A DNA stretch of 64,000 nt. It comes from Microbacterium sp. LCT-H2 (GTDB lineage Bacteria > Actinomycetota > Actinomycetes > Actinomycetales > Microbacteriaceae). The translations under genes and the position numbers were made by a program. The DNA is taken from contig NZ_MODW01000002.1 in assembly GCF_001866135.1 (NCBI RefSeq), forward strand, positions 580,917 to 644,916, read 5' to 3'. The notes beneath the pieces were generated by a model. The model was not told the DNA's origin, made no database searches, and saw only the letters and a list, made by a program, of their open reading frames with translations. Positions 7,228 to 15,327 of this stretch are shown one piece after another; within the stretch, counting starts at the first letter, position 1, and each line of letters opens with the position of its first letter.

Positions 7228-8414
7228 TCGACGGACTCCTCTCCCAAAAGGACGCTCTCGACGCGGCGCGAGGCGTGCGCGGAACAGAGGAGGTGACGGA
7301 GGCGCTGGCGCGAGTCGCCTGGTCCGTCATCGCCGACCCCGGGGACGCCGTCGCCGCGACGCTCGTGCGAGAGTTCGGACCGGCCGACGGGCTGCGCTTC
7401 GCGCTGGACGGGGCGGGACGGCCGTGGCCGGTGGTCCGGGCCGTGGGGGCACGACGGGCCCTCGACGACGCGCGCGCCCGGTGGCGGCAGCGCGCCGATC
7501 CGGCGGCGGTGATCGGCGCCCTCCGTGGCGCGCGGAAGACGGGTGCGAAGCTGCTGCTCCCCGGAGACGCCGACTGGCCGCTGTCTGTCGACGATCTCGA
7601 TGCGGAGGCGCCGATGGTGCTGTGGGTGCGCGGGCGCAGCGACCTCCTGACGAGCGCTGCGCGCGTTGCGATCGTAGGAGCCAGGGCGGCCACCGCCTAC
7701 GGGGAACGTGTTGCCGCCGACATTGCCGGAGACCTGGCTGTCGGGGAGACGGCGGTGGTGTCCGGCGGCGCGTACGGCATCGACGGCGCAGCACATCGCG
7801 CCGCGTTGACCGTCGGCGGAGGCACGATCGCGGTGCTCGCCGGGGGAGTCGATCGTCCGTACCCCGCCGGTCATCGGAACCTTCTGTCGCGCATCGCCGT
7901 CGACGGGGTCGTCGTCAGCGAGGTGCCGTGCGGGACGGCCCCGACGCGCTGGCGCTTCCTCGCGCGCAACCGGCTGATCGCGGCGCTGGGGCAGGCAACC
8001 GTCGTCGTCGAGGCGGGATGGCGCAGCGGCTCCCTCAACACGGCGGGGCATGCGGCGACGCTCGGTAGGCCGCTCGGCGCGGTGCCCGGTCCCGTCACCT
8101 CCGCCTCGTCGGCCGGCTGTCACCGGCTGCTGCGCGAATACGACGCGGTGTGCGTCACCTCCGCGGCGGAGGTGGCCGAGATGCTCCCGGCCGGCGCGCG
8201 GTCGCAACGGGGACACGATGCGACGGACGACGCGCGGGTCGTGCTCCTCCGTGCGCTCAGCACCCGAGCCACTCGCACGGAGGCGGAGCTCGCCCAGCGC
8301 GCGGATCTCACCGTCGAGCGGACGAGGGCCCTGCTCGGACTGCTCGACCTCGACGGACTCGCGCGGCGCGACGGGGACGGCTGGCGCGGCGTGGGCGCGG
8401 CACGCACGTCGTAG
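7224..8414 (+). CDS. dprA: DNA-processing protein DprA (Smf)
   Basis: A 396-residue protein. The central Rossmann-like DprA domain shows VAIVGARAATAYG, SGGAYGIDGAAHRAAL, GGVDRPYPAGHRNLL and VVEAGWRSGSLNTAGHAATLGRP. The C-terminal part (about residues 325-390) is a winged-helix segment of the DprA type. DprA loads RecA on incoming single-stranded DNA during transformation, but it is widespread in non-competent bacteria. ATGA overlap with the ComM-like gene; followed 56 bases later by xerC. The N-terminal 100 residues are helical and less conserved. Confidence 0.93.
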   Translation: MIDGLLSQKDALDAARGVRGTEEVTEALARVAWSVIADPGDAVAATLVREFGPADGLRFALDGAGRPWPVVRAVGARRALDDARARWRQRADPAAVIGALRGARKTGAKLLLPGDADWPLSVDDLDAEAPMVLWVRGRSDLLTSAARVAIVGARAATAYGERVAADIAGDLAVGETAVVSGGAYGIDGAAHRAALTVGGGTIAVLAGGVDRPYPAGHRNLLSRIAVDGVVVSEVPCGTAPTRWRFLARNRLIAALGQATVVVEAGWRSGSLNTAGHAATLGRPLGAVPGPVTSASSAGCHRLLREYDAVCVTSAAEVAEMLPAGARSQRGHDATDDARVVLLRALSTRATRTEAELAQRADLTVERTRALLGLLDLDGLARRDGDGWRGVGAARTS

Positions 8415-8470
8415 ACAGGCTCTCGGCGGGGCGCGTCGCTCTGCAGGCGGGGGAGCGGCAGGCTGGGGAT

Positions 8471-9373
8471 ATGGACTTCGCGGTCGCTGTCGAGGCGTTC
8501 GCCGACCACCTCGAGAAGGTGCGCCGGCTCTCGTCGGCGACCGTGAAGGCGTACCGCTCCGATCTGCGAGACCTCGGGGCGAGCGTGGGGGGCGGCCCGG
8601 TCGACCGGATCGACCTGGAGATGCTGCGCGAATGGCTGTGGCAGGCCACCCAGCGCGGCGACGCCCGTGCGACGCTGGCCCGACGCGCGGCCACGGCGCG
8701 AGCGTTCTTCGGGTGGGCGCGCGAGCAGGAACTCATCCCTGTCGACCCCAGCCTGCGGCTCGTGGCGCCGAAGCGCGCGAAGACGCTGCCGACGGTGGCG
8801 TCGAAGGACGCGATGTCGGAGCTGTTGGAACGACATCGGCAGGCGGCGGTCTCGGGTGACCCCACCGCCCTTCGGGACCACGCGGTGCTGGAGCTCCTCT
8901 ACGGAGCCGCGGTCCGCGTGTCCGAGCTCTGCGGCCTCGACATCGACGACCTGGATCTCGATCGGGGGACGGCCCTCGTGCGGGGCAAGGGCGACAAAGA
9001 GCGCGTCGTCCCGTTCGGCGCGCCGGCGCGGGATGCGCTCACCGCCTATCTGCGTCGCGCTCGACCGGCTCTGCTCGCGCGGTCCGGCGCCGCTTCGCCC
9101 GCCGTCTTCCTCGGCAGTCGCGGGGGACGTGTCGGTCCGCGGACGGTCTACGAGGTGGTCGCCCGTGCGCTCGCGCCCGTCGTCGGCGCCGAGACCGTCG
9201 GGCCGCACGCCCTCCGCCACACCGCCGCGACCCACTTGCTGGACGGCGGTGCCGACCTCCGCGCGGTGCAGGAGATCCTCGGTCACGCGAGCCTGGGGAC
9301 CACGCAGATCTACACGCACGTGTCGGCGGAGCGACTGACGGCGACGTATCGCCTGGCGCACCCCCGGGCCTGA
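8471..9373 (+). CDS. xerC: tyrosine recombinase XerC
   Basis: A 300-residue tyrosine recombinase. The N-terminal SAM-like domain (FADHLEKVRRLSSATVKAYR) and the catalytic domain show the full set of residues: Arg in AAVRVSELCGLD, Lys in VRGKGDKERVVPFG, His-x-x-Arg in HALRHTAATHLL, His in LGHASLGTTQIYTH and Tyr in the same segment. XerC with XerD resolves chromosome dimers at dif. The ATG at 8471 gives the normal length; the frame is open further upstream but that part overlaps dprA. A position next to dprA is usual for actinobacterial xerC. No phage genes are nearby, so this is the housekeeping enzyme. Confidence 0.9.
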   Translation: MDFAVAVEAFADHLEKVRRLSSATVKAYRSDLRDLGASVGGGPVDRIDLEMLREWLWQATQRGDARATLARRAATARAFFGWAREQELIPVDPSLRLVAPKRAKTLPTVASKDAMSELLERHRQAAVSGDPTALRDHAVLELLYGAAVRVSELCGLDIDDLDLDRGTALVRGKGDKERVVPFGAPARDALTAYLRRARPALLARSGAASPAVFLGSRGGRVGPRTVYEVVARALAPVVGAETVGPHALRHTAATHLLDGGADLRAVQEILGHASLGTTQIYTHVSAERLTATYRLAHPRA

Positions 9374-9394
9374 ACGCGGAGCCCGCCCGTCGGA

Positions 9395-10003
9395 TCATCC
9401 GTCGCAGCAGGGCAGGAGGCGCGCCCGCAGGAGACCGCCGAACAGGAGCATCGGGTTGATGTACTCGCCGTCCCGTCGCACGCCGACGTGCACCGAGTCG
9501 GGGGGAGTGTGGCCGCCCATGGCGATCCGGCCGATGTCCTGGCCTCGGTGGACCGCATCCCCCGGGCGCAGGGGCGACTCCACGGGTTCGACCGTGCTCA
9601 CGAGGCCATCCGCGTGGCGGATCGTGAGCAGCGGACGATCAACGACGACGCCCTGGAACGCGACGACTCCCTCCGCCGGGGCGACGACGGTGCCGCCCGC
9701 AGCCGCGGCGACATCCATCCCGCGGTGGCCGGGGCCATAGGCATGCGCCGGCGCACGGTAGGCGACGCTCACGCGGCGCGTCCCGTCGACGGGCCACTGC
9801 CACGGAACGTCGGAGACGAACTCCTCGGGCACGAGCGCGGGGCCGTGTGCCGCCGACGCCGCTCGCGCGACGGGAGACGGCGCGAACGGAGCGCCGCCGC
9901 ACAGCAGGACCACTGCGGCGAGCACGGCGGTGATCGTCACCCGGAAGGCGGGAGCGGAGTGCCGACGAGAGCGAGGCCGAGAAGGAGGGGACGGAGGTGT
10001 CAT
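9395..10003 (-). CDS. secreted M23 family peptidase-like protein
   Basis: A 202-residue protein with a long basic N terminus, a signal peptide (about residues 18-48, ending in APSPVARAASA) and an M23/lysostaphin-type domain with HRGMDVAAAAGGTVVAPAEGVV (zinc His and Asp). The third motif reads DSVHVGVRRDGEYINP. It has the second His but Ser where the first His of the usual HxH stands. Actinobacterial relatives commonly vary here, so it may act on peptidoglycan weakly or only bind it. The upstream in-frame extension to 10117 is unlikely; I take the ATG at 10003. It diverges from rpsB. Confidence 0.82.
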   Translation of the reverse strand: MTPPSPPSRPRSRRHSAPAFRVTITAVLAAVVLLCGGAPFAPSPVARAASAAHGPALVPEEFVSDVPWQWPVDGTRRVSVAYRAPAHAYGPGHRGMDVAAAAGGTVVAPAEGVVAFQGVVVDRPLLTIRHADGLVSTVEPVESPLRPGDAVHRGQDIGRIAMGGHTPPDSVHVGVRRDGEYINPMLLFGGLLRARLLPCCDG

Positions 10004-10306
10004 CACGCGAGTGTGCGCCAGGGTGGCGGCGGGGGTGCAGTATCCGCCCGCCGCGCCCCGGTGCCAGGGGAGAAGGTCGAGGATCGCGCGGCTGTGGAGG
10101 ACGAGCTGGCGCCGCATGATCCTGTATGCTGGACGAGCACCTCGATCTCGGGGTGACTACGCGTGCCCAGAGCGACTCCGTCGTGGCTTCCACTCCCGCA
10201 GGTCCCGTTTCCGAACGGGTGGGTGTGAGCCGGGCACCAGGATGTCCGACCGTCCGGTCGGCATGACAACCTCAACGGCGCCCCGCGCCAGAATCAGGAG
10301 ACGACC
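10004..10306 (+). promoter_or_regulatory. 303-base intergenic region with candidate rpsB promoter and folded leader
   Basis: A divergent region between the M23 gene and rpsB. A TATGCT hexamer at 10125-10130 is the best -10 for rpsB and would give a leader of about 170 bases. The leader holds two perfect hairpins: CCCGTT-TCCG-AACGGG (10204-10219) and CCGACC-GTCC-GGTCGG (10246-10261). They fit a protein-binding ribosomal leader (S2 autoregulation in other bacteria), but this is inference. No credible reading frame in the stretch. Confidence 0.45.
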
Positions 10307-11248
10307 ATGGCTGTGGTCACCATCCGCCAGCTGCTCGACAGCGGCGTGCACTTCGGACACCAGACCCGTCGGTGGAACCCGAAGGTGAAGCGCTTCATCC
10401 TCACGGAGCGCAGTGGCATCCACATCATCGACCTCCAGCAGTCGCTTGGCTACATCGACAAGGCGTACGACTTCGTCAAGGAGACCGTCGCTCACGGCGG
10501 CACCATCCTCTTCGTCGGCACGAAGAAGCAGGCGCAGGAGATCCTCGCGGAGCAGGCCACGCGCGTCGGCCAGCCCTACGTGAACCAGCGCTGGCTCGGC
10601 GGCCTCCTCACCAACTTCTCCACCATCGCGAAGCGTCTCGCCCGCATGAAGGAGCTCGAGGAGCTCGACTACGAGAACCCGTCCGCCTCCGGCTTCACGA
10701 AGAAGGAGCTGCTGCTCAAGAAGCGCGAGCTGGACAAGCTCCACAAGTCGCTCGGTGGTATTCGCAACCTCACCAAGACGCCGTCCGCCCTCTGGGTCGT
10801 CGACGCCAAGCGCGAGCACCTCGCCATCGACGAGGCCAAGAAGCTCGGCATCCCGGTGATCGGCATCCTCGACACCAACGCCGACCCGGACGACTTCCAG
10901 TACCCGATCCCCGGCAACGACGACGCCATCCGTTCGGTGTCGCTGCTGACGCGCATCATCGCCGACGCCGCCGCCGAGGGCCTGCAGCAGAAGCACAACC
11001 CGGAGTCGGGCGACGCGGAGCCGCTGGCCGAGTGGGAGAAGGAGCTTCTCGAGGCTCCCGTGCAGGAGTCCGCTGACGCTGCCGAGGTCGTGACCGCGGA
11101 CGACGAGGCCGCTGTCGTCGAGACCCCGGCCGCCGACGCCACCGCCGCCGACGAGGCCGGTGCCCAGGCGCACGACGAGGCGATCGCCGCCGCTTCCGGT
11201 GAGGAGACCGCCGAGGTCGCCGCCGCCGAGGCCGCAGACGCCAAGTAA
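10307..11248 (+). CDS. rpsB: 30S ribosomal protein S2
   Basis: A 313-residue protein starting [20 protein letters not shown]. The S2 core follows, with [33 protein letters not shown] and [12 protein letters not shown]2 binds late to the 30S subunit and is needed for S1 attachment. The core ends near residue 240. The remaining 60-70 residues are an Ala/Glu/Asp-rich acidic tail, longer than in most bacteria. The ATG has a GGAGACGACC ribosome site. rpsB-tsf-pyrH-frr-cdsA is the classical order. Confidence 0.97.
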   Translation: MAVVTIRQLLDSGVHFGHQTRRWNPKVKRFILTERSGIHIIDLQQSLGYIDKAYDFVKETVAHGGTILFVGTKKQAQEILAEQATRVGQPYVNQRWLGGLLTNFSTIAKRLARMKELEELDYENPSASGFTKKELLLKKRELDKLHKSLGGIRNLTKTPSALWVVDAKREHLAIDEAKKLGIPVIGILDTNADPDDFQYPIPGNDDAIRSVSLLTRIIADAAAEGLQQKHNPESGDAEPLAEWEKELLEAPVQESADAAEVVTADDEAAVVETPAADATAADEAGAQAHDEAIAAASGEETAEVAAAEAADAK

Positions 11249-11289
11249 TCCCTCGTACACCCACACAACGAAGCAAGGAGCCACCACAC

Positions 11290-12117
11290 ATGGCCAACTT
11301 CACCATCGCCGACCTGAAGGCGCTGCGTGAGCAGCTCGGCACGGGAATGGTCGACACCAAGAAGGCGCTCGAGGAGGCTGACGGCGACGTCGAGAAGGCC
11401 ACCGAGATCCTGCGTCTGAAGGGTGCGAAGGGCAACGCCAAGCGCGCCGACCGTTCGACCAGCGAGGGCCTCGTCGTCGCTCGCGAGCAGGACGGCGCCG
11501 TGACGCTCGTCGAGCTCGCCTGCGAGACCGACTTCGTCGCGAAGAACGAGCGCTTCATCGCGCTGGCCGACAAGGTCGCCGACGCCGTCGCCGCCGTGAA
11601 GGCCGACTCGGTCGAGGCCGCCCTCGCCGCTCCGGCGGGCGACAAGACCGTCGAGCAGCTCATCTCGGAAGAGGCCGCCATCATCGGTGAGAAGGTCGAG
11701 CTCCGTCGCGTGCGCACCGTCTCCGGTGACAGCGTCGAGGTCTACCTCCACCGCACGAGCAAGGACCTGCCGCCGCAGATCGGTGTCGTCGTCGCCTACA
11801 CGGGTGACGACGCCGAGACCGCGCGCAGCATCGCCCAGCACATCTCGTTCGCGAACCCGTCGTACCTGTCCCGCGAGGACGTGCCGGCGGATGCGGTCGA
11901 GAAGGAGCGCGAGATCGTCACCGAGATCTCCCGCAACGAGGGCAAGCCCGAGGCCGCCCTGCCGAAGATCGTCGAAGGCCGCGTCTCCGCGTTCATCAAG
12001 CAGGTCGCCCTGCTGGAGCAGGACTACGCCAAGGACAACAAGCTCTCTGTCGCCCAGGTGGCGAAGGACGCCGGTATCACCGTGACGGACTTCGCGCGCT
12101 TCAAGGTCGGCGCGTAG
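11290..12117 (+). CDS. tsf: elongation factor Ts
   Basis: A 275-residue guanine-nucleotide exchange factor for EF-Tu. The N-terminal UBA-like domain shows LKALREQLGTGMVDTKKALE and VEKATEILRLKGAKGNAKR. The core has VELACETDFVAKNERF, which contains the TDFV residues that contact the EF-Tu magnesium site. The ATG is preceded by AAGGAGCCACC. A strong hairpin follows the stop, so rpsB-tsf form one transcription unit separate from pyrH. Confidence 0.97.
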   Translation: MANFTIADLKALREQLGTGMVDTKKALEEADGDVEKATEILRLKGAKGNAKRADRSTSEGLVVAREQDGAVTLVELACETDFVAKNERFIALADKVADAVAAVKADSVEAALAAPAGDKTVEQLISEEAAIIGEKVELRRVRTVSGDSVEVYLHRTSKDLPPQIGVVVAYTGDDAETARSIAQHISFANPSYLSREDVPADAVEKEREIVTEISRNEGKPEAALPKIVEGRVSAFIKQVALLEQDYAKDNKLSVAQVAKDAGITVTDFARFKVGA

Positions 12118-12125
12118 CACTGTCG

Positions 12126-12157
12126 AAGGGGTTCGGATCGCTCGATCCGAACCCCTT
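12126..12157 (+). terminator. intrinsic terminator after tsf
   Basis: Perfect 14-bp stem (12126-12139 with 12144-12157) closing a GCTC loop, followed by CTTCAT. It starts 9 bases after the tsf stop. Confidence 0.9.
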
Positions 12158-12176
12158 CTTCATGCCCACCAGGCAC

Positions 12177-12182
12177 TATCTT
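12177..12182 (+). promoter_or_regulatory. -10 hexamer TATCTT of pyrH
   Basis: TATCTT lies 26 bases before the pyrH ATG, just after the tsf terminator, leaving room for the GAGAGGAC ribosome site in a short leader. No clear -35. Confidence 0.4.
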
Positions 12183-12207
12183 GAATCGGGACGAGAGGAC
12201 ATCCCCC

Positions 12208-12924
12208 ATGACTGAACGCACCGGACGCCGTCGCGTCCTCCTCAAGCTCTCCGGAGAGGCGTTCGGCGCCGGTCAGCTCGGCGTCAACCCCGACGTGGTC
12301 AGCCAGATGGCGCGGGAGATCGCCGCCGCGGTCGACCGGGTCGAAGTGGCGGTCGTCGTCGGCGGCGGCAACTTCTTCCGCGGCGCAGAGCTCAGCCAGC
12401 GGGGTATGGACCGCGGGCGCGCCGACTACATGGGCATGCTCGGCACCGTGATGAACGCCCTGGCCCTGCAGGACTTCCTCGAGCAGGCGGGTGCCGCGAC
12501 GCGTGTGCAGTCCGCGATCTCGATGACCCAGGTCGCCGAGCCCTACATCCCGCGTCGGGCGGAGCGGCACATGGAGAAGGGCCGCGTCGTCATCTTCGGC
12601 GCCGGCGCAGGCCTGCCGTACTTCTCCACCGACACGGTCGCCGCGCAGCGCGCACTGGAGATCGGCGCGCAGGAGGTCCTCGTGGCCAAGAACGGCGTCG
12701 ACGCGATCTACACCGCGGACCCGAACAAGCACGCCGACGCGGAGCGCATCGACCGCGTGACCTATCGCGATGCGCTGCAGCAGGGGCTCAAGGTCGTCGA
12801 CTCGACGGCGTTCAGCCTGTGCATGGACAACAACATGGACATGCGCGTCTTCGGCATGGAGCCGGCGGGCAACGTCACCCGGGCGCTCCTGGGCGAGCCC
12901 ATCGGCACGCTCGTCACCGCCTGA
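12208..12924 (+). CDS. pyrH: UMP kinase
   Basis: A 238-residue hexameric bacterial UMP kinase (UMP + ATP to UDP + ADP), the committed step to pyrimidine triphosphates. Motifs: [11 protein letters not shown] (phosphate loop), [11 protein letters not shown] (substrate loop), [19 protein letters not shown] and [17 protein letters not shown] (UMP site), and [13 protein letters not shown] take the ATG at 12208, with GAGAGGACATCCCCC in front, rather than the in-frame TTG 27 bases earlier. Confidence 0.96.
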   Translation: MTERTGRRRVLLKLSGEAFGAGQLGVNPDVVSQMAREIAAAVDRVEVAVVVGGGNFFRGAELSQRGMDRGRADYMGMLGTVMNALALQDFLEQAGAATRVQSAISMTQVAEPYIPRRAERHMEKGRVVIFGAGAGLPYFSTDTVAAQRALEIGAQEVLVAKNGVDAIYTADPNKHADAERIDRVTYRDALQQGLKVVDSTAFSLCMDNNMDMRVFGMEPAGNVTRALLGEPIGTLVTA

Positions 12925-12955
12925 GCGCCTGCACGGGACGGGAGCCCGCTCCCGA

Positions 12956-12961
12956 TAGAAT
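12956..12961 (+). promoter_or_regulatory. -10 hexamer TAGAAT of frr
   Basis: TAGAAT lies 30 bases before the frr GTG. It follows a small inverted repeat, CGGGAGC-CC-GCTCCCG (12939-12954), that may weaken read-through from pyrH. Confidence 0.45.
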
Positions 12962-12991
12962 TTCCAGAACACCCCGACGATAGGAGCCACC

Positions 12992-13546
12992 GTGATCGCG
13001 GACGTCCTCGCTGAAACCACCACCCGCATGTCCCGGGCCGTCGAGGCTGCCAAGGAGGACTTCTCCACGGTGCGCACCGGTCGTGCGAACCCGCAGCTGT
13101 TCCAGAAGGTGCTGGTCGACTACTACGGCACGCCGACGCCGCTCGCGCAGCTCGCCTCGCTGGCGAACCAGGAAGCGCGCACGCTCATCATCACGCCGTA
13201 CGACAAGTCCGCGCTCAAGGCGATCGAGCAGGCCATCCGCGACATGCCGAACCTCGGGGCGAACCCCACGAACGACGGCAACCTCGTGCGCGTCACGATG
13301 CCGGAGCTCACGGCGGAGCGCCGCAAGGAGTACGTGAAGCTCGTGAAGTCGAAGGGCGAGGACGCGAAGGTCCACGTCCGCGGCATCCGCCGGAAGGCGA
13401 AGGACGAGCTGGACGGCCTGAAGAGCGAGCTCGGCGAGGACGAGATCGCCCGCGGCGAGAAGGAGCTCGACGCGCTGACCCGTCAGCACGTCGATCTCAT
13501 CGACGACGCGCTCAAGCGCAAAGAGGCCGAACTCCTCGAGGTGTAG
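12992..13546 (+). CDS. frr: ribosome recycling factor
   Basis: A 184-residue protein of normal RRF length. With EF-G it splits post-termination ribosomes. Recognisable parts are [52 protein letters not shown] and the two long helices around [27 protein letters not shown]. It starts at GTG, with AGGAGCCACC upstream. The cdsA start follows 5 bases after the stop. Confidence 0.96.
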   Translation: MIADVLAETTTRMSRAVEAAKEDFSTVRTGRANPQLFQKVLVDYYGTPTPLAQLASLANQEARTLIITPYDKSALKAIEQAIRDMPNLGANPTNDGNLVRVTMPELTAERRKEYVKLVKSKGEDAKVHVRGIRRKAKDELDGLKSELGEDEIARGEKELDALTRQHVDLIDDALKRKEAELLEV

Positions 13547-13551
13547 CTCGT

Positions 13552-14697
13552 ATGTCCGATGAATCGCGCGGCGCTGAGGAGGGCACTCCGGTGACGCGCC
13601 GGGAGGAGCGGCCGGAGGCTGCTCCCGACGGCGGCGTGCCGCTCGGCGACGCCGCCTTCCCGGCGTTCGACGCGGATCGGGTGCCACCGCGGCCACCGCT
13701 CCCGGCGCCGCCGGGGGCAGCTCCCGTCACCGCAGACCGCCTCGACACCGCCGACCACAACGCGATCCGCGAGCAGTGGCGTCAGGCGCGCGATGAGTTC
13801 GGCACGCATGTCTCTCATGCGCGCGATCAGCTCGATCAGGCGAACGAGCGCATCAAGCAGCGCACCGGTCGCGATCTGATCCTCGCGATCCTCATCGGAC
13901 TCGCTTTCGGCGCGGCACTGCTTGGTTCGCTGCTGTTCATCAAGGCGCTGTTCGTGCCGTTCGCGTTGGCTGCGGCACTCCTCGGCGTGTACGAGCTCTC
14001 CCGCGCCCTGCGAGCGGCCGGACGTCGGGTCGACGTCGTCCCGCAGCTGATCGCCGCGACGTTCCTGGTCCTGTCCGCGTACTTCGCCGAGCCGTGGCTG
14101 AGCTGGGTCATGCTGTTCGTCTCCGTGGCCTTCGTCATCGTTTGGCGCCTGCTCGCCCAGATGGTCGCCAAGGATGGCCGAACGTACGGAGATGTGCTCA
14201 CCGACGCCGTGATCGGCGGGTTCGTCCAGGTGTACGTCCCGTTCCTCGCCGGCGTGGCCCTCATCCTGCTCGAGCAGGAGGGCGGGCAATGGTGGGTGCT
14301 CAGCTTCATCGCGATCGCCGTCGCCGCGGACACCGGTGCGTATGCGGCCGGACTCGCCTTCGGGCGGCACCCGATGGCACCGCGGATCAGTCCCAAGAAG
14401 ACCTGGGAGGGCTTCGCCGGCGCCGTGGTCGCGTCGCTCGTGGCGGGCGTGCTGCTCGCGATCTTCCTGCTCGACCTGCCCTGGTGGGGCGGCGTGATCT
14501 TCGGGGCCGCGATCCTGCTGTCCGCGACGCTCGGGGACCTCGGCGAGTCGATGTTGAAGCGCGACCTCGGGATCAAGGACATGAGCTCGTGGCTCCCGGG
14601 GCACGGAGGGCTCCTCGACCGGCTGGACAGCATCCTGCCGTCGACGATCCCCGCCCTCTGCCTGTACTTCCTCCTCTCTCCCTGGTTGGTGCTGTGA
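13552..14697 (+). CDS. cdsA: phosphatidate cytidylyltransferase with long N-terminal extension
   Basis: A 381-residue integral membrane enzyme that makes CDP-diacylglycerol from phosphatidate and CTP, the branch point for phospholipids. The membrane core carries the family signature LKRDLGIKDMSSWLPGHGGLLDRLDS near the C terminus and a GRHPMAPRISPKKTWEGF box. The first 105 or so residues are hydrophilic: proline-rich, then a helical segment REQWRQARDEFGTHVSHARD. The usual enzyme begins directly with membrane helices. The stop and the next start share a base (TGATG). Confidence 0.92.
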   Translation: MSDESRGAEEGTPVTRREERPEAAPDGGVPLGDAAFPAFDADRVPPRPPLPAPPGAAPVTADRLDTADHNAIREQWRQARDEFGTHVSHARDQLDQANERIKQRTGRDLILAILIGLAFGAALLGSLLFIKALFVPFALAAALLGVYELSRALRAAGRRVDVVPQLIAATFLVLSAYFAEPWLSWVMLFVSVAFVIVWRLLAQMVAKDGRTYGDVLTDAVIGGFVQVYVPFLAGVALILLEQEGGQWWVLSFIAIAVAADTGAYAAGLAFGRHPMAPRISPKKTWEGFAGAVVASLVAGVLLAIFLLDLPWWGGVIFGAAILLSATLGDLGESMLKRDLGIKDMSSWLPGHGGLLDRLDSILPSTIPALCLYFLLSPWLVL

Positions 14698-15299
14698 TGA
14701 ACGACAGTGGTGCTGTGATGGATGACGACCGCCGCGAGGCTACCGTGCAGAACACGGCCAAGCCGGCGTTCGCGCTCACGACCGGGCGCGCGAAGGGGTA
14801 TCACCGCGCCGCGGTGGACGAGTTCCTCGCGTCGGCGCGACAGGCGTTCGAGAGCGGTGCGGACGACCTCACGGCCGAGGACGTGCGCACCGTCTCCTTC
14901 CCGCTCGTCAAGGAGGGCTACATGGTGGCAGACGTCGACGCGGCCCTCGGACGCGTCGAGGATGCCTTCGCCGCGCGCGAGAGGGAGCGCGCCGTGCGCG
15001 CCCTCGGAGCGGGCGCATGGGTGGAGCAGGCGAGGGCTGACGCGCAGGTGATCCTGGACCACCTGGCGCGTCCGCGTCGCCACCGGTTCGCCCGCACCGG
15101 ATTCCTCACCTTCGGCTATCGCGTCGACGAGGTCGATCACGTCACCTCCCGCATCGTCCGCTACCTGCGGGACGGCGATGCGCTGTCGGCCGAGCAGTTG
15201 CGGTCCGCCGCGTTCCGCATGCAGCGCGGCGGCTACCGCGAAGAGCAGGTCGACGCGCTCCTGGACGCCACCATCGACGTGATCCTGGCGGTCCGCTGA
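14697..15299 (+). CDS. DivIVA (DivI1A) repeat protein
   Basis: A 200-residue protein with three short DivI1A-type repeats: FALTTGRAKGYHRAAVDEFL, FLTFGYRVDEVDHVTSRI and FRMQRGGYREEQVDALLD. Each has the F-x(5-7)-GY-x(3)-VD pattern seen at the N terminus of DivIVA/Wag31. There is no long coiled coil, so it is not DivIVA itself; role unknown. The first ATG (14697) overlaps the cdsA stop. An ATG 21 bases later (MDDDRREA) is an alternative start. Tight coupling to cdsA suggests a link to envelope growth. Confidence 0.8.
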   Translation: MNDSGAVMDDDRREATVQNTAKPAFALTTGRAKGYHRAAVDEFLASARQAFESGADDLTAEDVRTVSFPLVKEGYMVADVDAALGRVEDAFAARERERAVRALGAGAWVEQARADAQVILDHLARPRRHRFARTGFLTFGYRVDEVDHVTSRIVRYLRDGDALSAEQLRSAAFRMQRGGYREEQVDALLDATIDVILAVR

Positions 15300-15327
15300 G
15301 CACGTCTGATGGCCTCTTCAGGCAGGT

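Noticed and set aside
8471..9373. Phage or mobile-element integrase
   Set aside because: The tyrosine recombinase sits next to dprA with no att-like repeats, tRNA boundary or phage genes; it is the housekeeping XerC.
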